Assembly (NCBI GenBank): GCA_020137815.1
Contig: CM035354.1
Location: 8,468,437 to 8,532,436, forward strand
Length of the DNA: 64,000 nucleotides
Direction: 5' to 3'
Origin: Hormiphora californensis
Taxonomy: Eukaryota > Ctenophora > Tentaculata > Cydippida > Pleurobrachiidae
Part shown: positions 1 to 13,343 of the stretch, piece by piece
How positions within the stretch are numbered: position 1 is the stretch's first letter
Layout of the letters: each line of letters starts with the position of its first letter
Made by a program: the position numbers and the translations under genes
Notes under the pieces: model-generated
Told to the model about the DNA's origin: nothing
Seen by the model: only the letters and a program-made list of their open reading frames with translations
Databases searched by the model: none

Positions 1-2
1 AC

Positions 3-854
<852 letters not shown>

Positions 855-1385
855 ATGATTTCTGTTCCTCCCCAATCCTACCCAATCTGGCCGACCACCT
901 GGGCCAGTTAGGGCACAGTGCAAGTAACGCAATTGGTTGTTGTGGCGCCACAACTCGACCGGGTTAACAACCCACATTCATTGGACTCTAGCTCTCGCGA
1001 CTCTTTAGACATGTTTGCATTACGTATAAACTTGGGCTCAATTTTATACAGTTTGTAAATTATATTTTGATATTAATGCATGCTTGTTTATAAAACGGTT
1101 GTGTTTCAATTTGAACTTATACGGTGGCATGGGCAATGGCATGACAATGACAAGGGAACCTCTGTGTTGTTGGTGTTTACAATGGGGGGGGGGGGGAGTA
1201 ACATGTGCAGAAAACTTTTTGTGCACGTCACCTGTCACTTTGTGACTCACAAAGTGTTACACTTACCCTCCAAGTGTTACACTTACCCTCCACTTACCTA
1301 CCCTTACAAAACAGTGGTTAATGTGACAGTTGACATTCCTTCGGCCCGGTGTGATAGCTGACAGACAAGGAACATGTCAACTGTA
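855..1385. other. 3' flank of myosin light chain gene with a poly-G element remnant
   Basis: No gene is seen. The stretch holds the 3' untranslated region of the light chain gene. At about 1184-1290 a G run of about 13 is followed by GTAACATGTG, AAAACTTTTTGTGCACGT and CAAAGTGTTACACTTACCC. This matches the terminal sequence of the element at 2539-3557, so it is probably a decayed partial copy. Confidence 0.6.
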
Positions 1386-1575
1386 TGGCGGCGCCATCCC
1401 CTATTTGATTCTCAAACAGTGCGCTCAGGTGGGGTCGGCGGCGCCAGACAGATCCGGGATTGGTTTAGAATTAGTGGTACTGGTAGACGGTATTGGACTA
1501 TCTGGCGCCGCCGACCCCCCATCTGAGCGCAGTTTGAGAATCAAATTGGGGTCTGCAGCGCCGCCAGACAGGTAT
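1386..1575. mobile_element. Foldback (MITE-like) repeat with GGCGCC-rich inverted arms
   Basis: The left arm (about 1404-1451: TTTGATTCTCAAACAG, GCGCTCAGGTGGGGTC, GGCGGCGCCAGACAG) is mirrored by the right arm (about 1497-1547: CTGGCGCCGCCGACC, CTGAGCGCAGTTTGAG, AATCAAA). About 45 bp separate them. The motif CTGTCTGGCGGCGCC recurs at 22220, so the family is dispersed. No coding capacity is seen. Confidence 0.75.
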
Positions 1576-1714
1576 TGGATCACTGAATAACAGTGCTGCT
1601 TGTAGTACGGTGTCTGAATAATATGGTATCTGACCATTACGGTTTCTGAAATAATACATGTATCTCGACCAAAACGCGGAGTTTTTAATTTGGCAGGTGA
1701 GAAGAAGCCCGACC

Positions 1715-1813
1715 GGTTAAGGGACCCTTTAAGGGACCCTTTTAGGGACCCTTTAAGGGACCCTAGAAAGTTAAGGGACCCTTTAAGGGACCCTAGAAAG
1801 TTAAGGGACCCTT
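1715..1813. repeat. Tandem TTAAGGGACCCT repeat
   Basis: About seven copies of a 12-bp unit TTAAGGGACCCT, itself nearly palindromic, some separated by AGAAAG. The array is adjacent to the dispersed repeat that follows. Confidence 0.85.
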
Positions 1814-1849
1814 TGATGAGGTAGAACGAATCGTGAGCACTACCCTCGT

Positions 1850-2440
1850 ATCAGTTCACATTGTAAGCGGCTCCACTGCTAATGAGGTACACCGAATCGT
1901 GGTCAGTACCTTCGTATCAGCTTACGTGATTCAGCTTATCAAAATTAGTCGGAAAAGTGCCTTCACATAAGCGTCTATCGTTTCCAGGTGAAAAGTTGTA
2001 AGTGGGGTCAATTAGACCCTATTATGCTCAATTAGGACACTTTCCCGACCTCTGAGGGATTGGAAAAGTTGCTTACGTGATTCAGAGTATCAAAATTAGT
2101 CGGGTACAGCGGTTTTCGCTTTGATATAAGTAAGTTTCAGTTTGTTGGCCGGAATCTGCCACGTGGTTGGCAGATTCTGGCCAAGGTTTTTTAGAATCTT
2201 GGCCGAGATCTGCCACTCGCGTGGCAGATTCCGGCCAATAATTTTAAGGACATGTTTATTTTTATTTTGAAATAAATTTTTTATAAAACTTCAAGCAAAA
2301 ATATTTCACTTGACTAAAAAAACACTTGGCCGGAATCTGCCACCGTACCCTCGTGGCAGATGATTCAGGCCAATAATTTTAATGAAATTTTTATTTTGAA
2401 ATATGATTTTTATAAAACTTGGCTGGTATCTGCCACCGTA
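1850..2440. repeat. Dispersed non-coding repeat (shared with 22.4-22.9 kb) and GGCCGGAATCTGCCAC repeats
   Basis: At 1900-2130 the segments CGTGATTCAG..TATCAAAATTAGTCGG, CCAGGTGAAAAGTTGTAAG and CAATTAG..CACTTTCCCG recur in diverged form at about 22430-22880. At 2140-2440 a GGCCGGAATCTGCCACGTGG-like unit occurs about four times in both orientations. Nothing coding is seen. Confidence 0.75.
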
Positions 2441-2530
2441 CATTTTACTCACTCACACTGAGTAACTCAGGAGAGGGTCACCTAACGCTTGAAGAGGGTA
2501 ATTTTAAATCTCTGACACTATCGTCCCTAC

Positions 2531-3565
2531 TATAATAGGGGGGGGGGGGTGACACGTAACACTTTGTAACACTTTGTAACATGTAACGTGCACAAAAAGT
2601 TTTCTGCACATGTTACAAAGTGTTACATAGTGTTACAAAGTGTTACAAAGTGTTACAAAGTGTTACATAGTGTTACAAAGTGTTACATAGTGTTACAAAG
2701 TGTTACATAGTGTTACAAAGTGTTACAAAGTGTTACATAGTGTTACATAGTGTTACAAAGTGTCACAAAGTGTTACATAGTGTCACAAAGTGTTACAAAG
2801 TGTTACAAATTGTTACAAAATATTTACAAAATATATAAGACGGTTGGTGAATAAGTAATATGAACGACTTTGGTGTCTTTCTAGAACACATCTAAAAGTT
2901 TTAAATCATTTCTAGGGTTAAAACATACACTTTTTTACTAATTTGCAGATGTTTTGAGCCTCCGATGTCATCGACTGTGGGAATCAGGGCTGAAATAGTC
3001 CATTTGGTAAAGAAAATATGAACTTTAGACAACGGTTAAGTTTTTAGAGTGATATTAAAAGTATTGTGCCTCTCAGAGGCCCCCAATGTGCTGAGTCACC
3101 TGTGAGTTGTGACCCAATCGACTTTTTTTTCATTGGTAATCGATTACAACCACACAAACGTTTCTGTTGGAAAAAGAAATAAAATTTTTCCAAAATCAAT
3201 TTTTTGGTCAAAGATTGAAAATTTGCTTCGCTACAAATCCTTGTGTGTTTGTAAATATTTTGTAACAATTTGTAACACTTTGTAACAATTTGTAACACTT
3301 TGTGACACTATGTAACACTTTGTAACAATTTGTAACACTATGTAACACTTTGTAACACTATGTAACACTTTGTAACACTTTGTAACACTATGTAACACTT
3401 TGTAACACTATGTAACACTTTGTAACACTTTGTAACACTATGTAACACTTTGTAACACTATGTAACACTTTGTAACACTATGTAACACTTTGTAACACTT
3501 TGTAACATGTAACGTGCACGTTACAAAGTGTTACAAAGTGTTACGTGTCACCCCCCCTATAATAG
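2531..3565. mobile_element. Poly-G-capped foldback element 1, TGTTACAAAG-type arms, 8-bp target duplication
   Basis: The element (2539-3557) begins with a G run followed by TGACACGTAACACTTTGTAAC. It ends with the inverse, GTTACGTGTCA followed by a C run. It is bounded on both sides by TATAATAG (2531-2538 and 3558-3565), an 8-bp target site duplication. Both arms (about 2560-2830 and 3250-3540) are tandem arrays of 10-bp units TGTTACAAAG/TGTTACATAG, in opposite orientation. The central 420 bp is unique and non-coding. It carries AAATTTGCTTCGCTACAAAT, which also occurs inverted in element 2 at 6344-6365. No transposase is present, so this is a non-autonomous element. Confidence 0.85.
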
Positions 3566-4432
3566 CCCTCATCACCAAGCCCATTATTCCTTTCTTTCAA
3601 AATAAAACACGATATAGTTTATGGTGAGGACACCCTGGTGGACGTCAAATAAGTTGTGTGACAAATGGGTACCATGACAAACCAACAACAAAGGGACCAA
3701 CTTCGCATAACATATTTGTGGGCGAAAAATATAAAATATCAAGTAGATGAAGATCACCCTCACTCTGACACACTCTAATTACACATGCCCCCACCATTGT
3801 GACCCTCATCTAAAGGGAGGGAGGTGAGATACATACATATCTTCACTATCTATGTGCCCGCTCCACAACGCTAATACATCACTTAATGTTCTACTACTAC
3901 CCTCGAACAATGACACTGCTAAATTATCTTCAGTTATAGTTTCCACCAAGGCAGGTGTATAATATAAAAAGTTCCGGAGAATTAGTGTAACAAGAATATG
4001 CAGACTGCTTGTCAAGGAACTTTCTCCATTCTCCGTCTCGGGTTTAACTTTGGAGAACGTGTTCTGTACGTCCAGTGTACATAGTGGTCGTTTTGGCAGT
4101 GAAGTCATTTTAGGAGCTTTAGCGTGAACATTCTGAAAAACAAAGAGATATTAGCAGAGTGTAGGAATGTATTACAAAATATTTTCCCGCTAAAACCGAA
4201 AATGCCTAATAACCCTAGAACGGGGTGGGCCCAAGATCTGGCCCCACTAGGTTTTGATCAGCTCATCGAGCCCGATCGAACGCGACCAATGACGACCTCC
4301 CACGATGACCTAAACCCGTAATCCCACGTGGTGCCAGCCACCTGCCAGCCTACCGGAAAAACGGCTATAACCCCTCAACCATATCTCCGATCGACCTGAA
4401 ATTTTGAATGCCCACTAATCTAGTGATACTCT
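3566..4432. other. Gene-less stretch between elements 1 and 2
   Basis: A minus-strand open frame of 100 codons (3806-4108) has no recognisable domain. It could be an exon or chance. Otherwise I see only AT-rich unique sequence, with no repeats or RNA genes. Confidence 0.5.
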
Positions 4433-6476
4433 ATCAGATGGGGGGGGGGGGTGCGACATGTTAATTTTGTTAACTTTGTTAACATTAACATCGAGAAAAC
4501 AGGTGATTTATTAACAAAATTAACAAAAAGTTAACAAACGTTAACAAATGCCATTTATGCCATCTAAATCCCCTTTAGCACGTATTTTTGGTATTTAACA
4601 CTTGTTCTGTGAGCAAAGTTGGTCCATCTGCACGATTTACATACCACCGCTACCTCTACACGGTGTTCATTTTGGATCTTTACAAGCGTTGGGCTTCACC
4701 CAGAAAACAGTTGACAAGATTAGGTCGTGAAACTTCATACTTGGACTATTCTATACCCTCATTCAAGGTTCCTGGGGATTTTGGAGCTCTAGTACCCCGG
4801 GAAGTGTGTTTTTGGCATCAAAACTACCAGAAGGAAATTTTTTCTGGTGCTGAGACTTTGCTAAAATGTTTTTTGGGTATTTTCTATGTCAATCCTAAAG
4901 TTTCATGGAGATTGGATGTGTTTTTCGGACTCAAAACTTCATAGAAAGTGGCTGGAAAGACTCCATTTTTGCCGTTTTTGAGCCGTTTTCGAGCCTTTCC
5001 AGCCACTTTTTACGAAATTTTGAGTCCGAAAAACACATCCAATCTCCATGAAACTTTAGGATTGACATAGAAAATACAGTCGGACCCCGATTTAACGGCC
5101 CCCGATTTAGCGGCACCCCGATTTAACGGCAGGATAAATTTCCCCCAACAATTTTTTCGAAAATTTTTTGAAAATTTTTTGAAAATTTTCCAAAGGTGTT
5201 TAAACCACGTCCGAATCGTGTTTCGAATCGGTGCATCTTATTGCAGGTCTTACCCGTAATTAGACGGTTCGAAACGAACAGATATGTGATCCCCATGAGG
5301 CCAATCGAGTCGCAATTTTGACGCTTGTTAAACTGGCCCCATGGGGATCACGTATCGGTTCGTTTCGAACCGTCTAATTAGCGACAGGACGTGCGATAAG
5401 ATGCACTGATTCGAAACACGATTCGGACGTGGTTGATATATCTTTGAAAAAATTTCATAACTTTTTTTTGGAAAATATTACAGAATGATTGTCAATGCTT
5501 TGATCGGTGCTCCCCATGAATTTTCAGAGAAAAAGATATTTTGAAATTCGAATTCTTCCTCACCCCGCTTAAAGTGCCCCGATTCGGCATGGTATCACGT
5601 ATCGGTTCGTTTCGAACCGTCTAATTAGCAGCAAGACATGCGATAGCCGATAAGATGCACTGATTCGATATACGATTTGGACGTAGTTGATATACCAGTA
5701 CCTTAGAAAATTTTTATAACTTTTTTTAAAATTTTCAAAATTATTTTATTTTTCTATCCAGAAATGATCATGTAATCAATACATGGACATAGCATTTACT
5801 TAGAGGTGTTTTAGTATAGTATTTTGGACAAAAATAGGGTTTTATGGGCCAAATATGCTCTACCCCGATTTAACGGACACCCCGATTTAACGGACAAAAC
5901 CCTTTCCCCCGAGGGTGCCGTTAAATCGGGGTCCGACTGTACCCAAAAAACATTTTAGCAAAGTCTCAGCACCAGCAAAAAATTCCTTCTGATAGTTTTG
6001 ATGCCAAAAACACACTTCCCGGGGTACTAGAGCTCCAAAACCCCCAGGAACCTTGAATGAGGGTATAGAATAGTCCAAGTAAGAAGTTTCACGACCTAAT
6101 CTAGTCAACTGTTTTCTGGGTGAAGCCCAACGCTTGTAAAGATCCAAAATGAACACCCTGTATTACGGCTTTTTTACAGCGATTTGTTCAATTGTGTAAA
6201 TTTTAATAAAAACTAGCCAAACTAAACCGCAATTGAAGTCAAATGACCCTAATCCACATTTTCCAACCCTAAAAACTAAATAAGACTCATGAATTTACCT
6301 TAAAACGAAAAACATCCCAAAAATATATTTTTCTAAAAAAACACAAGGATTTGTAGCGAAGCAAATTTTCAAAAAAAAGAGGTGATTTATTAAGCAAAGA
6401 GGTGATTTATTAAGCAATTTTTCAAAAAAAAGAGGTGATTTATTAACAATTAACATGTCGCCCCCCCCATCAGATG
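4433..6476. mobile_element. Poly-G-capped foldback element 2, TTAAC-type ends, 8-bp target duplication, nested pogo-like insert
   Basis: The element (4441-6468) starts with a G run and TGCGACATGTTAATTTTG and ends AATTAACATGTCG plus a C run. ATCAGATG is duplicated at both sides (4433-4440 and 6469-6476). Inside is a long palindrome: 4660-5073 is mirrored, with the centre near 4965-5000, and the outer half of the right arm resumes at 5942-6165. The right arm is split by a pogo-like element (5077-5939). Open frames on the two arms are mirror copies of each other (4588-4944 + and 5887-6156 -) and are not genes. The subterminal motif GAGGTGATTTATTAA recurs. Confidence 0.85.
5075..5941. mobile_element. 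Pogo/Tigger-like non-autonomous DNA transposon, TA duplication
   Basis: The 863-bp element runs from CAGTCGGACCCCGATTTAAC to the inverse GTTAAATCGGGGTCCGACTG, flanked by TA on both sides. TIRs starting CAGTCGGACC with TA duplications are typical of pogo-like Tc1/mariner elements. The interior is AT-rich, carries a further internal inverted segment (GGTTCGTTTCGAACCGTCTA at about 5356 and 5604), and has no transposase frame. Confidence 0.85.
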
Positions 6477-6960
6477 GTATCAAACCAGGCCGGGGAAAGG
6501 AACCTCTATGGTCCCATCCCTCAATCTCAACCATGGTGGAGACGGCCTCAAAGAAGAAGAAGAAGATGGTATCAAAATCTAAGTGACCAGGAACTAGTAT
6601 TATTAGTGCTTATTGGCGAATACGTCATAAATCACATAATTACGGATAATTAGTGAACCGGGGGTGGTAGAGACCTGTGGGATGGTGCTTATAAGTTATA
6701 ACTTTTTATAGAGTCCCTAAACATATCAGCTAGTAAAATTTAAAATTCCAGACCCAACTTCCCATAGCCGACCCTACTAAGAATACATTTTTGGCAAATC
6801 TGAAATCAACAGAAGTTATCATTTAGCAATTATTTTTTCACCTTCAAGTGGAACTCTAGAGAAGATTTTGTTCTGGTACCCGGGGTTTCATCGCAGTTCA
6901 GCCACTGACAAGATGTTCCACTATCACGGAAGTGTACTGTCATAAGGTGTTCAGCAAGAC
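6477..6960. other. 3' flank of ARID2-like gene
   Basis: No gene is seen here. It is probably the 3' untranslated region of the minus-strand gene that ends at 6961. An in-frame continuation of that gene cannot be excluded. Confidence 0.4.
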
Positions 6961-9900
6961 TCACTGATCGCTCAAACCATCTGGAACATGGGAGATGTGA
7001 GAGTGGCCATGTGTGGCTTCACAGCTGCACTGGTCTGACACCCTAATCAAATCATAACACAATGGGTAGAAAAATGTATCCTGTCCACCCACACGTGTTT
7101 CAAAACTTACCCTGTACAGTTTTTCCAGAAACATGGAAAAGGGTGTTTGGTATTGGGCATGTTGACAGCTCGGCGCTTCTGTACAGCTGGACGTTCTATT
7201 GTTTTCTGATTTGTTGCGTCTCCATCCGAAACGGGTACCTAGGAAATCAGAATTGTTACAACCCGAAATGGGGGGGGGGGGGGGGGGCGAGCGGAAGCTT
7301 ACGAACATTTATTACAATTGTAGTTGCCAGGGAATACCTTAGTGAATCCGTTATTCATCTTAACGGGAGAGATGAGTTTGATTGGTGCCAGCATGACAGG
7401 TTGTCCAGTACTGATCATTGGAGCGGTAGAGTAAACATTGGTGCATTCAGCAGAGGATCTTAGTGGTTGAGACAGAATATTTTGGTGACCCCTCTTTACT
7501 TGAGATAAGGTCTGGTTTGGGATGTATATAACTGTAGGAGAAGCAGCCATCGATTTTGTAGGAGATAGAATGGTTAGAGGCTGAGAGTTAACAAAGACTG
7601 GTGACAGTACTTCTGGTGACTCCAAAATAACGGGTTGCTTCTGAGGTTGAGACACGAACAAGATCGGTTGATTGTGTTTTGTTGGGGAGAGAATGTAGAC
7701 TGGAGGTTGTTGCTGGTTCAGTAAAATCACTTCCTTTTGATTTGGTTGCTCGGAAAAGCTAACAATTTTATAAGTCTGATTCGAAAGGACTACAGTGTTT
7801 TGCGCAGCCACAGCGTTTTTGTAGCCGTTTTCTGCCTCTTTGTTCCGTATTGTTGCCAGATTGGGATTATGGCATAGTTGAACTGAAGCTTGGTTGTTAA
7901 GCGGGGTTACTAGGTTGTTCTGCTTCACCTGTATTTCTGTTGCCATGGTTACCAGGTTGTTCTGCTTCACCTGTGTTTCTGTTGCCATGGTTACCAGGTT
8001 GTTCTGCTTCACCTGTGTTTCTGTTGCCATGGTTACCAGGTTGTTCTGCTTCGCCTGTGTTTCTGTTGCCATGGTTACCAGGTTGTTCTGCTTCACCTGT
8101 GTTTCTGTTGCCATGGTTACCAGGTTGTTCTGCTTCACCTGTGTTTCTGTTGCCATGTTGTTGTCCTGTGATTTCGTTTCCAGTTCAATACCGTTCATAA
8201 CTGAAGGTTTGACAAGAACTGACGAATGATCCACAACCGGCCGTTTAGAAATAGGAATGAATTTGTTATTGTTTGTGAAAGTAGCAGGGGTCGGCCCACC
8301 AAATGTTGGAGATGTTGTATCTGGCTGCGAAATGTGAGGTTGATCGAAAGTCGGTGAGCCAATATTCTCGTTGGAAGCAAGAACACCTGCCTGGTCAAAT
8401 ACTGGGGAGGTTTCACAGGCAATATATGAATGTGACTTAGATCTTATCTCTGCAACTTGGGGGACAGGTAACGAAACAGATTCGCCAAAAACTGGAGAGC
8501 CTGGTGCGACATTTTCGATTTCTGGGTCTTCACTTTTCTGGAACGTTGGCGAACTAAATTTCTCTAAAACCTCTGCAGACTGACCAAAAACGGGAGAGCC
8601 TGGGTCTTCACTTTTCTGGAACGTTGGCGAACTAAATTTCTCTAAAACCTCTGCAGACTGACCAAAGACGGGAGAGCCTGGTTCTTCACTTTTCTGGAAC
8701 GTTGGCGAACTAAATTTCTCTAAAACCTCTGCAGACTGACCAAAGACGGGAGAGCCTGGGTCTTCACTTTTCTGGAACGTTGGAGAACTAAATTTCTTTA
8801 TAACCTTAGGGGTTCCGACCTTTCCAGGGATAGGAACATTCATTTTCTTTTTATGTTTATCCCCAATAACCGCATTCCCGTCAGTCCCTATTGTTATAAT
8901 ACCACCCTCATTGGTTGAAGCTTCTTCACCGAAATCAAGATCGAGAGTAAGAGTTTTCTTATACTGCACAAACTGGGAGTGTCTAGCACTGTGAGTGAGA
9001 GTATCAAATGGGTTTATAACAAGATCATCTTCCTCATCCTCGTCCTCTGATGCAATGATTTTAGCTTTCATTATCTGAGCTGGATTTGGCGGTCTTTGCG
9101 GCGGTCTTTGCGGCAGTCTTTGTGGCGATCTTTGCGGCGGTCTTTGCAGCGGTCTTTGTGGCAGTCTTTGCGGAGTTTGTAAAGGACGGACAAGGGGTGT
9201 GCGCTTTGTGACAAACTTGTGTGGGGATTGTTTCGGTTGATAATTGTTTTCAGCCTGTAGTATCGACTCCTCTCCCAGTGTGCCATCCTCATTATAAGTC
9301 TCTACTATAATTGTGGGTTCCTCTACCGGATCAGATTCCACGAAATGGGACACTATCCGAGCCTTCCTAGACTCTCCAACTCCTTTTTTTCGTTTATAGA
9401 CCTTCCTTTTTCGGGAGGTCTCTATTACAGAACCATCCAGGTCACTAGATTGGTAAGATTCCGAGGTGACTATCTCTTCCTCCGATATTATAGTGTTGGC
9501 CAGGTTGGCCACCTCTTCCAGATCGTCCCTGAAAAGAAAGAAAGAAGTTTAGAAGGGTAGATCCCACTGAACACGATACCATTCATGAATTTTTTACATT
9601 GATTCACAGAGTATGTATTACAATATAATACAATGGGGTCAATTTGAGGTTAAATAATTTAGAAATATTTGAACAGATCTATCAAGGCTGACCTTGAACT
9701 TCACGGTATAATGGCATATTCCTTGTTTTAGTAACTTACTTAGACATTTCATTGACAATATGTCCCTGAAACAGCACATCTACTTCCGGTGGTTCAGGAA
9801 CTTTAGTAAGCCTGACATTCTCCACGATATAAGATGTAGTTCCTTGGTTACTCTTCCATCTCTTTCTGACCGCCGTTGGGATGACTTGTTTCAAGGCTGC

Positions 9901-11385
9901 AAAGAATCCTCTCAGCGCCATGGGTTTATATCCATGGTTATGGAAGTTCTGGAAGTATGGGTGTAGGATGGCTGCCCTGAAGAAACATATTTGTTTAGAA
10001 GATCCTGTCACTTAAATACAGAAAATCAGGGACTTACTGTGAAGCAAACTCATTACTCCTACTAAACCCGGTGTATTTCCCAATTATTACCTAAGAACGT
10101 TGTTTCCTGGTTTGCTCTTCACATTTCTGGTAATCCAGATGTAGGTTTCCTTCTCCGCCTCAGAAACGTCATCTGGAAGGTGAATCCTGTTTCTTTCTTT
10201 GCGTGGCGGGCTCTTCGCTCTCTCTTCTTCAGGTATATCAACTACTGCAGCTGGTACAAGGGGAGCAGCGGTAGCTGTCTGCTCTGGCAACAGTTCAATA
10301 CTTTTCTTATGATCCTCTCTCTGCTGTAACTCATACGTTTCTCGTAAACTCTGTTGCCTATCTTTCTCTTCTTCAAAATGGTTTCCATAGCGACACACTC
10401 TCATATTCGTATACTGTAGAGACTCAGCTTGTGTATCAAGAAGAGAGATGAGTGTCGATATTGTATGCTTTGAGGCCATTACAAAACTCTTACACACCCT
10501 CTCACCTGAAACAGAAATCATAAACAATTAAACAAGGAATAGCCACATCACTCTCCATAATGTCAGATCACAACATACCTATACTTGTGAAAGTATACAT
10601 CGTTTCCAGGGTTCTGTGAAGTGTAATAACATCAGGGACCAAGAGAAGTCGAACAAGTTGGGAGTAATCCTCATTGTTCAAGAACTGACATATCATACCG
10701 TGGTTTCCAAACAGCATACTCAGATTAGCAACAACTTCCAGACCTGTGGGGAAACCATATGTTAAATCGTAGGCGGACTCGACTAGTGCTAACGACCTCT
10801 TTATCTAAATTCGATATAGTCTGTATCGATATAGTCTATACAGTTGCAGTGCACCGGGTGCCGACAGTGCTCTATCACAGGGTGAGAGCAAATCCAAATT
10901 GAAACAAGTTAGTTAGTCAACTTTTGACTAACTAACTTGTTTCAATTTGGATATACCTTACTCTCCAAAATTAAGATCCAGATAATGTAGCAAACTATAA
11001 TTAAAATATCTTCTATTAAGCAATCCTAAATCAAAAACACTAAAATTCAAAACCTGAAATTAAGCAAACCAAAATTACGGTGAATTAAGCAACTCGAAAA
11101 TAAGAGCAGCCAAATTTAAGAAACCTGTTATTAAGCAACATCACGTGATACATCACGTGATAAGACTCAGAGAGAGTTTGTGTTGTAATCTAGAGATAAG
11201 GCTACCATGCGCGGCGTTCTGGCACGTGCGAGTCTCAGCGCTGGCAGGAAGGGGGTTTATAACGAGACTTTCTCAATTCTCACCATTTTATCCTGATCCC
11301 TCGGTCACATTGAATCCCCTCGCCCCACCCTCTCTCTCCCTTTCTCCAAAGGTTAGAATATAGAGAGAGGGGAGAGAGAGAGAGG

Positions 11386-11417
<32 letters not shown>

Positions 11418-13136
11418 AAAAGACTAAAGAAGAGATGGGATGAAGAGAGAGAGAAGAAGAGAGAGGAGAGTAGAGAGAAGAGAGAGAGGAGAGAGATAGG
11501 ATGAGAGAGAGCGAGAGAGAGAGAGAGAGAGAGAGATTGGTTTGGTTGGTTGGAAAATTTCAAGTTGGGCATAAATACAGAATACACAATGTCGAACATA
11601 CATGTAAAATATCTATGACCCAGTCCCGTGCGAAGAGATACGAGTAAACAGTGGAAAACATGTGGAAAACATGAGAGAGAGAGAGAGAGTCCAACAGGAT
11701 CCGGGCTCGGGGGATTTAACCCTGTTCCCACATGGGACCTTACGGCCCCATGTGGGAGTGGTGCGTGTAGTGGACCGAGAGAGAGAGAGAGGGAGAGAGA
11801 GAGAGAGAGAGAGGGGGAGAGAGAGAGAGAGAGAGAGAGAGAAAATGGATGACACCACTTTCTGTCTACTGTCTATCTGTCTCTCAGTCTCTTTATCTGT
11901 CTCTTGTCTTAGGGGAAACTCTAACTGAATGGCATCCCATTAATGGGATGCCATTCAGTTAGAGTTTCCCCTAACTCATCAGTCATCTCTATCGGTCGTC
12001 CTGTCTGTTTAACTTCTTAATTCCTTATCCTTATTCTTTTATAATATCTCTTTCTTTCCTTGTACTATAATAGTGAGACTGAGAAAGTTTGAAAGTGTGT
12101 ATCATGAAGGAATTATGCGATAAGACAGAAAGAATGAAAGGTATTATAGTACATCATCATCAATCGATGCTTGTTTCGTAATCACATTCTTGTGTGATAG
12201 CCTATCTCAGGGGTACTCAGTTCTCACTATCACTGATAGGGAGAACTCGAGTACCCCTCCCTATTGACAGCTAGGGCCGGTTCGGGTTTAAGGGCCGAGA
12301 GAGGGAGGGAGAGAGAGAGAGGGAGGGTGAGTGAGGGGGGGGGGGGGTAGGGAGAGAGAGAGAGAGGACACAGCTCAGAGAGATAGACAGAGCATCGATC
12401 AATAAATAGGACCGTTCGGGTCAATTCGGAGTTAATTCGGGGTCATTGTGGAATGTGGGGTCATTGTGGGGTCATTTCGATTTTGAGGTCAATTCGGAGC
12501 CTCGTTTTAGAGTGCTATATCTCTCCTCTTTCTCTTTTTCTTTCTCTTTCTCATTCTCATTCTCTTTCTCTTTCAAGAGAGAACATTTTAAAACCCCAAT
12601 TAGCGCACTGCCGGGGGTACACTCCCCCCCGGGCCCGGGCGGGGTAGGACGGGGGCATCACCGGGGGGGCCGAGGGGGTGGGTTCAGGGGAAAAAAAACG
12701 AAGGGAACTAAACCCCATCAAGAGTTTTGGGTAAAGGAAAAAAAGGGGTTTGATAATGATGAATATTTTGGACCTTTCTTTTGTTTTCCCCCTAAAAAGT
12801 AAACTTTACTGTCTCACTTCATTTTGGTCTAAAATATCGGAATGTACCCAAAGGGGGGCAAAGGGGAGATAGACGAGCGTAGGTAGAGGGATGAGGAATG
12901 AAGGAATGGGCTTTTAAAAGAATGGGGGGAAATTCTTTCTTTTAACCCGGGCGTCTATCATTATAATCCGTCCCTCCCTTTATCTCTATTGTCCACTATA
13001 CCTCTTTAGTTTTCCCCTGGATCTGGAAAAGATAGAGAGGATGAAGGAGGGAAGGAAGAAGACAGAAGGGGAAAGGGGGATCATTTGAGGATTAACGTCG
13101 ATTGTTTTAAAAGAGAAGGAGAGGAGAGGAAGAGAT

Positions 13137-13170
<34 letters not shown>

Positions 13171-13284
13171 AGAGAGAGGCGAGGAGAAGCAGGGGAGGAG
13201 AAAAGGAGAGAGAGAGAGAGCGAGATGAAGACCCCATCTTTCCTCTTTCTCCGCTCTCTTCTCCGTTCTTCCCTCTCTCTCTCC

Positions 13285-13343
<59 letters not shown>

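Noticed and set aside
2580-2830. CRISPR-like array
   Set aside because: Units of 10 bp are back to back with no unique spacers, mirrored at 3250-3540; these are transposon arms.
4588-6156. Two related protein-coding frames (RWASPRKQLTRLGRETSYLD)
   Set aside because: They are the two arms of one palindrome read in opposite directions, with no homologous domain.
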